A stretch of DNA of 64,000 bases from Palaemon carinicauda. Its lineage: Eukaryota > Arthropoda > Malacostraca > Decapoda > Palaemonidae. This document shows, in pieces, positions 1 to 9,981 of the stretch. The DNA is taken from NCBI RefSeq assembly GCF_036898095.1, contig NC_090757.1, positions 64,233,081-64,297,080 on the forward strand, written 5' to 3'. The notes under the pieces are model-generated. The model worked only from the letters and a program-made list of their open reading frames with translations. It was not told the origin of the DNA and did not search any database. Position 1 is the stretch's first letter. Every line of letters starts with the position of its first letter. The translations under genes and the position numbers were made by a program.

Positions 1-221
1 GGTTAGCTTGCTACAGCTCCCACCCACACACCTGTGATTTAGCTCACTTTGCTTTTGGCTCGGACGATGAACGGTAATTGCCGCTCTTCATTCTCACCAA
101 TATTTGGACTGCTGTCAATCCTTTGTGTGCTTTGGCTCTTTCTTTTCAGTTTGTGTGTGTTGACTTCTGCTGAGCATGTGTACCTGCCTGGACTTGAAGA
201 CGGGATTCTTCTCCTTCGAAG

Positions 222-660
222 GCTTCTTCGACACGGAAGAAACCTAAGGCTTCTTCAACACGGAAGAAACCTAAGGCTTCTTCGACACGGAAAAAACCTA
301 AGGCTTCTTCGACACGGAAAAAACCTAAGGCTTCTTCGATACGGAAAAAACCTAAGGCTTCTTTGACACGGAAAAAACCTAAGGCTTCTTCGACACGGAA
401 AAAACCTAAGGCTTCTTCGACACGGAAAAAACCTAAGGCTTCTTCGACACGGAAAAAACCTAAGGCTTCTTCGATACGGAAAAAACCTAAGGCTTCTTTG
501 ACACGGAAAAAACCTAAGGCTTCTTCGACACGGAAAAAACCTAAGGCTTCTTCGACACGGAAAAAACCTAAGGCTTCTTCGATACGGAAAAAACCTAAGG
601 CTTCTTTGACACGGAAAAAACCTAAGGCTTCTTCGACACGGAGAAAACCTAAGGCTTCTT
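222..660 (+). repeat. 27-bp minisatellite inside gag, about 16 units
   Basis: A 27-bp unit beginning GCTTCTTCGACACGG is repeated about 16 times. On the + strand it reads as a nine-residue unit RKKPKASST, open throughout. The single-copy ancestor is visible in copy B, where one KPKAS motif follows a basic stretch in the gag N-terminus. Sequence variants (GATACGG followed by TTGACACGG) come as adjacent pairs at three places, 4 to 5 units apart, so blocks of several units were duplicated together. Long open frames on the opposite strand are by-products of the period being a multiple of three. Confidence 0.9.
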
Positions 661-850
661 CTCCCGCTTCCCGACCTTCCTCCGAAGCTCTTGCAGGTTC
701 GCTTCTTCTCCCGCTTCCCGACCTTCCTCCGAAGCTCTTGCAGGTTCGCTTCTTCTCCCGCTTCCCGACCTTCCTCCAAAGCTCTTGCAGGTTCGCATCT
801 TCTCCCGCCTCCAGACCCTCCTCCAAAGCTCTTGCAGGTTCGGATTCTTG
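654..850 (+). repeat. 47-bp tandem repeat in gag, about 4 units
   Basis: Unit starts lie near 654, 701, 748 and 795, a constant 47-bp step, with the start of a fifth at about 842. The unit contains CCCGCTTCCCGACCTTCCTC and reads as SPASRPSSEALAGS in one frame. Because 47 is not a multiple of three, each unit shifts the frame by one, and three units restore it. All three + frames stay open across the array. It sits directly after the 27-bp array and before the conserved ERPSSGS motif. Confidence 0.85.
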
Positions 851-859
851 CGAGAGACC

Positions 860-1791
860 GTCGAGTGGTAGTGCAGGCCCTTCAACGCCTGGTTAACCTT
901 GGTCCTTGAGAGACGGTGTCACTTCCCCTAGCAAAGCAGCCCCGCCTATCTCCGGGGGGTGTCCATGACTCTTGCTCACCTTTTATAGGTGTGGTCATCC
1001 TTGGGGTTACCGGGTCCGTCCTCCAAAGATAACTTGCTGCAACTTCTTCGCTGTGGTGATAGTGTACAGGCCTCGACGACGTAAGAAGTAGATCCTCTTG
1101 CTTGCGTCGAGGTTGTATCAGGGGCGTCGTCCGCTGCCCATCCTGCCGACGCTTCTGCCCCTTCCTACTCTTCCGCCGTTGCTTTAGACTGCGCTTCCCC
1201 CCCTTCAAACATCCTTTGAGGGGGAAGCAAGGTCCTTTGTCCAACTCTCCTGTGAGTGCTTCTTCCGCTTGGGGGAGTTTACTCATAGAGACTCCTCTTT
1301 GGAGGACTGGTGCTACTGATGGTCAGCTTGCTGATATACCGGCCCCAAGAGGAAGTCATTGTCCCCGTAGGGCTTGCCCTCCTCTTCGTCTTAGATGTGT
1401 ATCTTCACCTTCGGTGAAAAAGGACCTCGTTGGCTCTTCAGCTTCATCTACACAGGCGTCCTCTGCAGAGGAGCCTTCTCGTATCTCGTCTTGTGGCCCT
1501 CAACCTTCACCTGTTCCTGGACCTTCCTCTGACGACGCTGCTGCTAGTCCTCTGACTTCGGGCTTGGACACTCTTGTGGATCGTGCTCGATCCCTTATGG
1601 TGGATGTTCGCCCTTCCAAATGGCACATCCCTGTTCCTGTTCCTACGCTCCGATCTTATGCTTCTTTTTGTCGTCCTGACTTGCCATGTCCGTTTCTGAC
1701 TCCTTCAGATCTGCGCCTTCCTGCTCGCCACGTGACCTTGCGTCACTCGCCTGCGCTTCATCCAGTTACGTGCCTTCCTTGTGCGCACTAG
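860..1791 (+). pseudogene. DIRS gag, central part (copy E)
   Basis: The + strand encodes peptides collinear with the copy B gag: ERPSSGSAGPSTPG near 860-895, then after at least one frame change ETPLWRT, DGQLAD and APRG near 1285-1350, then a Ser/Pro-rich linker leading into the RS-like array. The longest open frame runs 1102-1791, but the conserved parts occupy more than one frame, so the gene is broken. DIRS Gag is a presumed nucleic-acid-binding structural protein; no enzyme motif is expected or seen. The Cys-rich N-terminus found in copies B and in the duplicated block at 56045-56278 is not clear here. I call it a pseudogene from the frame changes and the missing downstream genes. Confidence 0.65.
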
Positions 1792-3690
1792 CCGCCGACG
1801 CTTCTACAACTACCAACGCGTCGTTCTCCAGCGCCATAGGTTCTTGTGCAGCACTCTCCGTGCGCGTGCGCACCTTCTACACATTGGCCAGTTTGTGCTC
1901 CAGATGCGCGTCAGCCAGCGCTCGCCGGAACGACAGCACTCTCCAGCTCGCCAACGCTCTCCGGCCGCTCCAGTGCACTAGGGCTAAACAGCGCGTCGGC
2001 ACTCTCCAGCATGTCAGAGCTCCCCAGCGCGTCCACGCTTTCCAGCGCATCAGTGTTTGCCAGCTCGCTAGCATGATAGCACTCACCAGCACGTCAGCGC
2101 TCTCCAGCCCTCTCCTACGTGCCAGCACTCGCCAGAACGCCAGCGCTCTTCAGCACGACCACTCACCAGCATGTCAGCGTTATCCAGTTCGCCAGCTATC
2201 TCATGCGCGCCAGCGCTTTTCAGCGAATCCACAATCTCCAGCACATCAGCGTTTGCCAGCTTGCCAGCACGCAAGCGCTCATCAGCACGACAGCACTTTC
2301 CATTATGTCAGCGCTCTTCTGTGCACCACCGCTCTCCAGCTCAACAGCATTTGCCAGCCCTCTCCAGCGCACCAGCGCTCTCCAGCTCGCCAGAACTCTC
2401 CAGCTCGCCAGCACTCTCCAGCTCACCAGCGCTTTCCTGTGTGCCAGTACTATCCAGCTCGACAGCACTCTTCAGCTGGCAGCGCTCTACAGCTCTCCAG
2501 GACTCCTTTGCGCCAGCGCTCTCCAGCTCGCTAGAACTCTCCTGCGCGCCAATGCTATCCAGCTCGCCAGCACTCTCCAGCTGGCAGCGCTCAACAGCTC
2601 TCCAGGACTCCTTTGCGCCAGCGCTCTCCATCTTGCTAGAACTCTCCTGCGCGCCAATGCTATCCAGCTCGGCAGCACTCTCCAGCTGGCAGCGCTCTAC
2701 AGCTCTCCAGGACTCCTTTGCGCCAGCGCTCTCCATCTTGCTAGAACTCTCCTGCGCGCCAATGCTATCCAGCTCGCCAGTACTCTCCAGCTGGCAGCGC
2801 TCTACAGCTCTCCAGGACTCCTTTGCGCCAGCGCTCTCCATCTCGCTAGAACTCTTCCTGCGCGCCAATGCTATCCAGCTCGCCAGCACTCTCCAGCTGG
2901 CAGCGCTCTACAGCTCTCCAGGACTCCTTTGCGCCAGCGCTCTCCATCTCGCTAGAACTCTCCTGCACGCCAATGCTATCCAGCTCAGCAGCGCTCTACT
3001 GCTCTCCAGGACTCTCCTTTGTGCCAGCGCTCTCCAGCTCGCTAGAACTCTCCTGCGCGTCAATGCTATCCAGCTCGGCAGCGCTCTACAGCTCGCTAGA
3101 ACTCTCCTTTGCGCCAGCGCTCTAAAGCTCGGCAAAGCTCTCTACTGCTCTCCAGGACTCTCCTGCATGCCACCTCTCTCCAGCTCACCAGCACTTGCCA
3201 GCGCTCTCCTGCGGGCCAGCACTCTCTAGCTCGCCAGCGCTCTCCTGCGTGCCAGCACTCTCCAGCTCGCCAGTGCTCTCCTGTGGGCCGGCACTCTCCA
3301 GCTCGCCAGCGCTCTCCTGAGTGCCAGTGCTATCCAGCTCGGCAGTAATCTCTTGTGTGTTAGCACTCTCCAACGTGTCATCGCTCTCCAACGCGTCCAC
3401 GCTCAATAGCTCATATGCGTTTGTCAGCCTGGCAGCATGACAGCACTCACCAGCACGTCAGCGCTCTCCATTTCGCCAGTGTTATCCTGCGCGCCAGCGC
3501 TCTCCAGCTCGGCAGTGCTCTCAAGTACATCCAGGCTCTGCGGCTTATATGCGTTTGCCAGCTTGCCAGCACGAAAGTGCTCGCCAACACGACAGCACTC
3601 ACTAGCAAGTCAGCACTCACTAGCAAGTCAGCGCTCTCCAGTTGGCCAGCGTTCTCCTGCCTGCCAGCGTTTAGACATTTTTTCCAGTTA
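1686..3690 (+). repeat. RS-like gag tandem array, expanded (copy E)
   Basis: About 2 kb of degenerate ~18-bp units of the type CAGCGCTCTCCAGCTCGC. In the frame collinear with gag this reads as repeats of RQRSPA/HQRSPAR; the other two + frames read as LSSSPALS- and ALQLARTL-like repeats, all largely open. The same module in copy B is only ~250 bp, so this copy shows roughly eight-fold expansion. Unit divergence is higher at the two ends and lower in the 2476-3000 core. The array ends at about 3690 in AT-rich sequence. Confidence 0.85.
2476..3000 (+). repeat. 105-bp higher-order repeat within the RS-like array
   Basis: The marker CTGGCAGCGCTC recurs at 2476, 2581, 2686, 2791 and 2897, spacings 105, 105, 105 and 106. 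The unit equals 35 codons and contains several of the ~18-bp basic units. The 106 step reflects one extra T near 2850 (ACTCTTCCTGC against ACTCTCCTGC), which changes frame. Adjacent units look very similar, so this amplification is recent compared with the surrounding array. Confidence 0.85.
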
Positions 3691-4384
3691 TTCTATTTCC
3701 TCCACTTGAAAGTAACTCAATTTAAATATCTTTTTTTCGCCATAGTAGTTTGCGTGGAAACAGCTATACACACCTGGAAGAGAATATAGCACAATTTAAA
3801 ATCTGAAATTACACTTCTTTTAAAATCTGAAAAATGGAAAAACTAAATGTATATCTCACTAAAGAAAGCATTAATGTTATGATAGTTCATCTCTACAAAA
3901 CCCGACTTCTCATAATTTTCAAGGAATTAACGAACTGCCTAACTATAAGCTAATTACTCAAATATATTACGTCAAATCAGAACGTCGTAGGCTCTCTCCT
4001 TCATAAAGAAAAACTGAATTAACATATCTTTTTTGGAAAAAAAGGGGAAATTCCTTAATAAACATTTTAAGTTTTCTCTGAAAACATTTATATCAGTTTT
4101 ACAATTTTTGACTGATTACAAAAATACTTTGTTATTCAAACATTTCGATACAAAATCGAATAAACTTTACTTGTAAGAATAGCCTTGGTTGAGTGTCTCC
4201 TTCCATAAGCAAACAGAAATCACTTTGGACAACCACTAACCGATTGTCCATCTTGTATTGATCTACACTGGACAAGTCCACACGTTATTTTCAGCCAAGT
4301 AGTGTTATAATGATGTCATGATGACGTCACTACAGAAGTAAAGCAAACTGAGACAATGACTGACTATTGAAACTTGCTCTACTG
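3691..4384. other. AT-rich stretch, no gene seen
   Basis: Low-complexity AT-rich DNA with no open frame above ~60 codons carrying recognisable motifs, and no repeat that I can identify. It lies between the truncated DIRS copy and the short inverted repeat pair. Confidence 0.6.
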
Positions 4385-4495
4385 TTGGAGCCCTTGGGCT
4401 TATAGCATCTTGCTTTTCCAACTAGGGTTGTAGCTTAGATGATAACAATAATAATAATAATAATCTTGCTGCTCTGTTGATTATGTTTTGTAATA

Positions 4496-4569
<74 letters not shown>

Positions 4570-4640
4570 GCTAAGCTACAACCCTAGTTGGAAAAGCAAG
4601 ATGCTATAACCCCAAATCCAACACGGAAAAATAGCCTAGA
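4385..4640. repeat. Short interspersed repeat, inverted pair around (ATT)n
   Basis: The left arm (about 4385-4440) contains GGAGCCCTTGGGCTTATAGC and TCCAACTAGGGTTGTAGCTTA. The right arm (about 4568-4640) carries the reverse complement, TAAGCTACAACCCTAGTTGG and onward. Between them is a perfect (ATT)n tract at roughly 4498-4569. A third, more diverged copy lies at 35760-35825, again next to AAT-type repeats, so this is a dispersed family associated with ATT microsatellites. No coding capacity is seen. It could be a MITE-like foldback or two SINE-like copies in opposite orientation. Confidence 0.7.
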
Positions 4641-5623
4641 GAGGAAAGGAAATATGGAAATAAATGATGCAAGACGTAATGAACAATTGAAATGAAATAT
4701 TTTAAAAACATTAACATTAAAACAGATATATCATATAAACTATTAAAAGACGTATGTTTATTTGTTAAACAAATCAAAATTCATTGGTTGAATAGTCAAT
4801 TTGTCAAAACTATTGGCCACAAACGAGGGTACCTAGTGCACAGAGAAACATATCTACTGAAGAGTTTTTGCCTTACTTTACTAGTTAAAATTTCACAAAT
4901 TACAAAGAAAATTGTACTGCAATTTTATAGTAATGTTGAATGTGACCATGGATGTGGTTAACCTCTTAACAGGATTTCATTCTTTTTCAGAGCATTATGA
5001 ACTTCAACTATCAAGTTATTCCAGTAGAAATAAACTGAGTTTTATAAATATTGTCCCCCAGGTTAAAGAATTGCTTTATCCAATCAGAGACCTCCACCAT
5101 AGCCTGCGTTCTATAGCCTTTTCATTAGCTAAAATTAAGGTATATTGCTTAGATTAGAATATCTAAAAAATTCTTCAAATAGATTAATTTAATTACTATA
5201 AGAGTTCATAAGATATTCGTATGAATATAATCTAATATTTAATGGATATATACGAGGGAAATGTATAAGCAAATTACCCCTAGACCAGTGGGGCTAAGGA
5301 AAAAGAAAACGGTACAGCTTTTTATATACAGAAAACGTAATTTAGTTTTTTGAGGATAACTATTATATTTAACAGAACGAAAAATGTTTATTTTCTTTTT
5401 CGTTATAATGTAATTTTAGCAAATTTATGAGATAATGGCTTTAGAAATATCATATTCCATAACTTATATAATTTTTAGATATAAAGTTAGTAAGGTTTAC
5501 GTTAGAATAGTAAAACTATCACCGTAAAATGAAAGTAGATAGTATCTTAAAATCTAGGATTTATAGTTCGGCTATATACTCCACATACATAACATAACTA
5601 CTGTATTTGTATTTCAATTATAG
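4641..5623. other. AT-rich stretch, no gene seen
   Basis: Two short open frames (4692-4961 and 4912-5157, + strand) overlap and carry no motif, signal peptide or repeat that I recognise. Composition is AT-rich and non-coding in character. Nothing else can be supported. Confidence 0.55.
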
Positions 5624-6628
5624 CCGGAAGAGAAGTACCTGAACTAGGGTATGGCAACAATCTAGATTAAGAGACATTAGGAGACATAGTTGAAGATAAG
5701 TTGATTCTGATCTTCCATATCTAAAGGGAATAATCTACAAGATGGACTCAGCAGAGGGAAGAAGCCACACTTGTTGTAATATGCATTGTACCTTGATGAA
5801 GATTCACTTGTACTGTTTCTTTGTCAGGTGAACAAATGCAGAAAAAAAAACAAGTTTGATTTCTTCTAGTAAGTTTTGTCCCTTGAAGAAGATTCCTTGT
5901 ACTGGAATAGTGGAAGAGAACTTACCCTAACTAGGGTATGGCAGCCATCTAGATTAAGAGACATTGAGAGACACAGTCGAAGCCAAATTGATTCTGATCT
6001 TCCATATCTAAAAGGAATAATCTACAAGATGGACTCAGTAAAAGGAAGAAGCCACACTTGTTGTAATATGCATTGTTCCTTGATGAAGATTCACTTGTAC
6101 TGTTTCTTTGTCAGGTGAACAAATGCAGAAAAAACAAGGCTGATTTCTTCTAGTAAGTTTTGTTCCTTGAAGAAGATTCCTTGTACTAGAATAGTGGAAG
6201 AGAAGTACCCTAACTAGGGTATGGCAGCCATCTAGATTAAGAGACATTGAGAGACACAGTCGAAGCCAAATTGATTCTGATCTTCCATATCTAAAGGGAA
6301 TAATCTACAAGATAGACTCAGTAAAGGAAGAAGCCACACTTGTTGTAATATGCATTGTTCCTTGATGAAGATTCACTTGTACTGTTTCTTTGTCAGGTGA
6401 ACAAATGCAGAAAAAACAAGGCTGATTTCTTCTAGTAAGTTTTGTTCCTTGAAGAAGATTCCTTGTACTGGAATAGTGGAAGAGAAGTACCCTAACTAGG
6501 GTATGGCAGCCATCTAGATTAAGAGACATTGAGAGACACAGTCGAAGCCAAATTGATTCTGATCTTCCATATCTAAAAGGAATAATCTACAAGATGGACT
6601 CAGTAAAGGGAAGAAGCCACACTTGTTG
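5624..6628. repeat. Tandem repeat, ~283-bp unit, about 3.5 copies
   Basis: The marker GATGGACTCA (one copy GATAGACTCA) recurs at 5741, 6028, 6311 and 6593, spacings 287, 283 and 282. Each unit contains ACTAGGGTATGGCA, a TTGATTCTGATCTTCCATAT block and a CTTGATGAAGATTCACTTG block. The first unit is the most diverged and slightly longer; the following ones are nearly identical. The last unit breaks off at about 6628 inside the CACACTTGTTG motif and continues into unrelated sequence. Short open frames on the minus strand recur once per unit and are products of the repetition. Confidence 0.9.
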
Positions 6629-6819
6629 GGTCTGACTTCTTCTAGTATACTGTGTCCCACTGGCATTGTAGAACTGAGGTTTCCGTTGAGCGCTGAGAAG
6701 GGTCGTGGGAACCAAGACTGCAACTATTTTCCTTGAAAGTAGAAGCAGGCAAAACCCACCTGATGAGCCCTTTGGTAAGGGCGAAACCCTTATACAGTAG
6801 TAGTGACAATATTAATGAG
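6629..6819. other. Unassigned spacer
   Basis: Sequence following the 283-bp array. No coding signal that I can support. It leads directly into the LINE-like tail. Confidence 0.4.
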
Positions 6820-6995
6820 AGTGACAGATAATGGATGGACATTAAGAATAACAGAATGGGTCCCTCCAGATAGCAAACGAAGCAGGGGGTCCATAAGAAT
6901 AACAGATTGGGTAGCAAATGAAGCAGGGAAAGGTAGAGAAGACGATGGATTGACGAGCTAAGAAAATTTTCTGGTATAGCCTTGCATGTAAAATA
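6820..6995 (+). pseudogene. Non-LTR retrotransposon ORF2 C-terminal remnant
   Basis: The + strand gives fragments reading RITEWVPPDSKRSRGS and, in a nearby frame, RRRWIDELRK. This order (R-T-E-W-x-P ... KRSRG ... RRWxDEL) is the characteristic C-terminal tail downstream of the reverse transcriptase domain in many arthropod LINE ORF2 proteins. The part between is disturbed by a small duplication (ATTAAGAATAACAGAATGGG and CATAAGAATAACAGATTGGG). Only the tail is present. Family level cannot be assigned by eye. Confidence 0.5.
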
Positions 6996-7107
6996 TAGGT
7001 GATCGTAATTTCTTACACTATTTCGTTATTATCTTTTACGGGTTGGTGACCGTAATATCACTCCTTTGTGTCAATATATCCGTAATTAAAACGGTAAAAA
7101 GCCTGGA

Positions 7108-7154
7108 ATAAATATTGCCGAGTCATGGTTTGACAATGAAACAATCTCCAATAG
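7108..7154 (+). mobile_element. LINE host fragment, left of the BEL insertion
   Basis: This short piece reads SWFDNETISN and continues in frame across the BEL element at 15114 with RFIRLENKALRRIL. The same junction peptide, uninterrupted, occurs on the minus strand at 33501-33713 (YDNETISNRFYRF). So the BEL element was inserted into a pre-existing non-LTR retrotransposon copy. The last five bases (7150-7154, AATAG) are the target-site duplication. Confidence 0.7.
7150..7154. repeat. Target-site duplication, left copy
   Basis: AATAG immediately before the left LTR, repeated at 15114-15118 immediately after the right LTR. Five bases is within the range usual for BEL/Pao integrases. Confidence 0.9.
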
Positions 7155-7962
7155 TGTTGTGATTTTCACCAGTTAATTAAATCTGCCCGATGTACTGGGC
7201 GGATCGCAAGGCCTTGAAGAGGCAAGATTCCCAAAACTTTCCAGGAGTTAACTAAAATACGGCGATAAAATTTACAATTTTATTACAAAAATAAACTCTG
7301 ATGAAGACAAACAACATTCTTAAGCATTCACAAAACTCACTGAAAAACAAGACTGACCCTAGGTAATGTAGCATGTGCTCTTCAAGCACAAAGTCCACAC
7401 CGGACTCATTAACAAACTGAAAATAGTGCCAATTCGAATTCAATACACAACGAATCACACACCAAATATCCCTATTCTTATTTAACTCAGGATTCAGATA
7501 CCCAATCACAAGGATCTCTACACTAAACTGCGATATAAAAACTAAACGTCTTGCACACAAACTTCTACTACAACCAACCTGGTAGACAAGGTAGAGAGGA
7601 GAGATAACAATTAGAGGGGACTTACTTCGGTTGGGGACGTTGGATCAAAGAGGACGAGCTAGCCTTGCAACCTCCGACGTCACCTTTTTGGCGCAATTTG
7701 TCATGAACCTAAATTTCTAGATTGGATTTTTTTATCATGTTACAACAGAATGACTTTATTTTTCCTAATCTTAAATTACCAGCAATTGATTTTATTAGTC
7801 TCAGCGCCTTCCTACCAGGTGGTTTCCCTTTTTGGCTCTAAACGTTCACGTCTGGAACTACATTCATTCGCCCGCGAGTTTCTCCTCTCCCTCCAATTTG
7901 ACGTAGTCGTAGGTGGAGTCAAATGGCGGGAATTTCGATTGATCGGGTCGAAATTCCCGACA
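7155..7962 (-). repeat. BEL/Pao 3' LTR
   Basis: 808-bp direct repeat of 14306-15113 at a constant offset of 7151, so with no indel. By eye I found one difference, C at 7678 against T at 14829. On the element strand the LTR begins TGTCGGG and ends CACAACA, the canonical TG...CA. An AATAAA polyadenylation signal is visible on the minus strand at 7279-7284. Open frames inside it (minus strand 7252-7560, + strand 7750-7992) occur in both LTRs and have no motif. Confidence 0.97.
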
Positions 7963-8731
7963 TCCTCCACGCCCCAAAATAAGGAGCGATGAAACGTCGG
8001 TCAATTGGATGGAGCTAGACTCGGGGTGGGGGGAGTGGCTTACTCCGAGACTCTGTAAGGCTCGCTGCGTAGCGCTCCGCAACGACTCGAACAGAGTACG
8101 CACAATATACAACAGCAATGTTACCCCGGGGTAATAAACACAATCAATAATATACAGTCATATAACAGATCAAATTAGGCAATGGGCCTAGCAATTCTAA
8201 AACACTCGTGTAATACACATAAGGAACAGCAGAAATAAGTGATAATGTACACATTTTACAGAATACAATTGGCAAGCAATTAGGCAATGGGCCTAAAACA
8301 AACAGAAAATGGCAATGGCAATGCATACAATTCAAGCTCTAAGGCAATTAGGCAATGGGCCTAAAACAAACAGAAAATAGCAGAAATGCAAACATAACAA
8401 TTCAAGTGCAAAGACAATTAGGCAATGGGCCTAAGACAATTCAAGAAATGGCAGAAACGCAAATGACAATTCAAATTCAGTCTGTCTCAACTCACAATAA
8501 TCGAGACTTCTATAGCGCTGCTACATGCAGGCTGTTACTTAATGGAGTACAAGAGGGAGGGGCTGGTTCTGTGCAACGCTCGGTCTGTACGCACGAGAGA
8601 CCATCCCGTCCCCGTTCTCCACCCCTAAGCACTTCCAACCTCCGCAGATTCACGCACACCTCACAAACTCCACCCTCCCTACCTTCCAGATAGGACACGC
8701 CCCCTTTTCACTTACAGTTTACAGCTACTTT
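7963..8731 (-). other. BEL 3' non-coding region with possible polypurine tract
   Basis: This lies between the end of the integrase frame and the 3' LTR. On the element strand the bases next to the LTR read TTGGGGCGTGGAGGA, partly purine-rich, which fits the site where plus-strand DNA priming is expected. The region also carries four copies of an AATTAGGCAATGGGCCT motif. No open frame with recognisable content. Confidence 0.6.
8168..8435. repeat. Four spaced copies of a 17-bp motif in the BEL 3' region
   Basis: AATTAGGCAATGGGCCT occurs at roughly 8172, 8279, 8346 and 8414. The last three are each followed by AAACAAACAG- or AAGACAATTC-type sequence, giving imperfect ~68-bp units. AGGC...GGCCT makes each motif partly self-complementary. 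Role unknown. Confidence 0.8.
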
Positions 8732-9981
8732 TTATATATCGTCACTTTTCAGCAGACAGTCCATTAGTTCTCGCTGTTTCGCGGCAGCCCTTCTCAATGG
8801 GCGTGCAGAACGTCCTTGTGCGTTCGTCTGCTCTGTTTCATTTTCATTTTCACTTCTTTCACTAACTGCATAGTTCTCACCTTCCTCGTCGTTGTCGTCC
8901 GTTCCTGTGGCTGGTTGTTGAGTTGTCGTAGCTGTTGCCATACCCTGGTCGTTCCCAGACGTCTCCGCTATCCCTGGCATTCCGGCTGTCGAACTGTACG
9001 CACCCTCTTCTCCGTCATCGCCGTCGTCTCCTTCATGGTCATCCTCAGAGGGGGCCATTTCTAGGGGAACCAGGTGGCTGACAGCTCGCAGCGATTCGAC
9101 ACCCTCAAACAACACTTTCGCCGAGCGTACGACTCCGTTGTCGTCAGGATACGTCTCCACGACACGTCCCAGAGGCCAAGTCGCTCTCTTCTTATTGTCC
9201 TGCTTAACTAGCACGATGTCTCCGGGGTGCAGCTTGGAGGGTTCCCCGGGCCGACTGTCGTGCCGGGCCCTCAAGGCACTCAAGTATTCCTTTCTCCAGC
9301 GTTCCCTAAAGGCTTTGAGCGAATCTGTCAATCTTACGTAACGATCACGTAGCTTCCGAGAGGTGAAGGTTGCGTTGAGATGGTCGTCCGGTAAGATCGG
9401 GGCCATGAGGTGGACTTGGTGTCCTCTTATCAAATGGGAGGGGGTGAGGACTTCATCCTCGCGCTCGTCACCGCTGTACATAAGCGGTCGATTATTCACC
9501 ACTGCTTCTGCTTCTTTCACGAGGGTTAGCACGTGGGCGTCCGGCAGGTACTTCTTTCCGAGGGCTATCTGGAGGGTCCGTTTCGTTACTCCTATCAAAC
9601 GCTCGAAGAACCCACCTTTCCAAGGTGCACGGGGCGTCTGAAACCGCCACTTTATGCCAGTTTTCCTCAGGAACTGCTGGACTTCATCCTCTTCATAAAG
9701 TCCCTGCAGGAGGTGGCTGGCAGCCTTGAAGGTTTGATGGTTATCGGACATGATGAGCTGTGGGGCACCGTGGGTGGCGCTAAACCGTCTAAGTGCCAAC
9801 ACGAATTCTTCTGCTTCCAAAGAGGGACAGAAGTCAAGGTACACGGCTCTGCTGGCCATGCAAGTTACGATAAGTATATACCCTGGCCGTGTTTCCGTGT
9901 GTATTGCTGCTGTGTGGTCCACTCCGACCGCCGTGAACGGTTTTGTGAGGGTGATCCTTTCCTTTGGCAGGGGGGGGGGGG
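8732..9981 (-). CDS. pol: BEL integrase core and C-terminal domain (second frame of pol)
   Basis: This frame carries the catalytic half of the integrase, which would insert the cDNA into the genome. The DDE residues are visible: D in VGVDHT near 9918, D in MSDNHQTF near 9750, and E in GGFFERLIG near 9605. A C-terminal domain of the type that follows integrase in BEL/Pao elements includes LHPGDIVLVKQDN near 9200. The tail is acidic and low-complexity, ending MDCLLKSDDI. There is a Met codon at 10024, but the protein is most plausibly made as a continuation of the upstream gag-pol frame, entered at the C12 tract (plus-strand G run 9970-9981). Whether that is programmed frameshifting, a homopolymer indel in this copy, or a sequencing error cannot be told here. 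Confidence 0.93.

Larger units (their letters stand above)
1..3690 (+). mobile_element. DIRS-type retrotransposon, 5' part only (copy E)
   Basis: The first ~75 bases match, on the opposite strand, the inner part of the 5' inverted repeat of the DIRS copy ending at 32499 (shared landmark TTTTGGCTCGGACGATG). The leader and gag that follow match the DIRS copy at 40121-46587: peptides ERPSSGS, ETPLWRT, DGQLAD and APRG recur in the same order. The outer ~130 bases of the 5' terminus lie left of the window. No RT or recombinase follows: after the gag repeat arrays the sequence becomes AT-rich host-like DNA near 3690, so the element is truncated at its 3' side. It is the only DIRS copy here on the + strand. 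The gag region is heavily inflated by tandem repeats. The exact right boundary is uncertain by about 50 bases. Confidence 0.75.

Noticed and set aside
146..826. 226-codon minus-strand frame with repeated EEALGFFRV units
   Set aside because: It is the antisense of the 27-bp minisatellite; the gag sense strand is + here, shown by homology to copy B.
222..850. CRISPR-like regular repeats
   Set aside because: The repeats are directly tandem without unique spacers, code in frame with a gag gene, and lie in a eukaryotic genome.
2341..2889. Minus-strand frame with ESAGAKESWRAVERCQLES repeats
   Set aside because: Antisense by-product of the RS-like array; the period is a multiple of three so no stop arises.
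6035..6529. Repeated 70-74-codon minus-strand frames
   Set aside because: They recur once per 283-bp tandem unit and carry no motif; best explained as repeat products.
8355..8693. 112-codon + frame in the BEL 3' region
   Set aside because: Antisense to the element, overlapping the repeated 17-bp motif; no domain.
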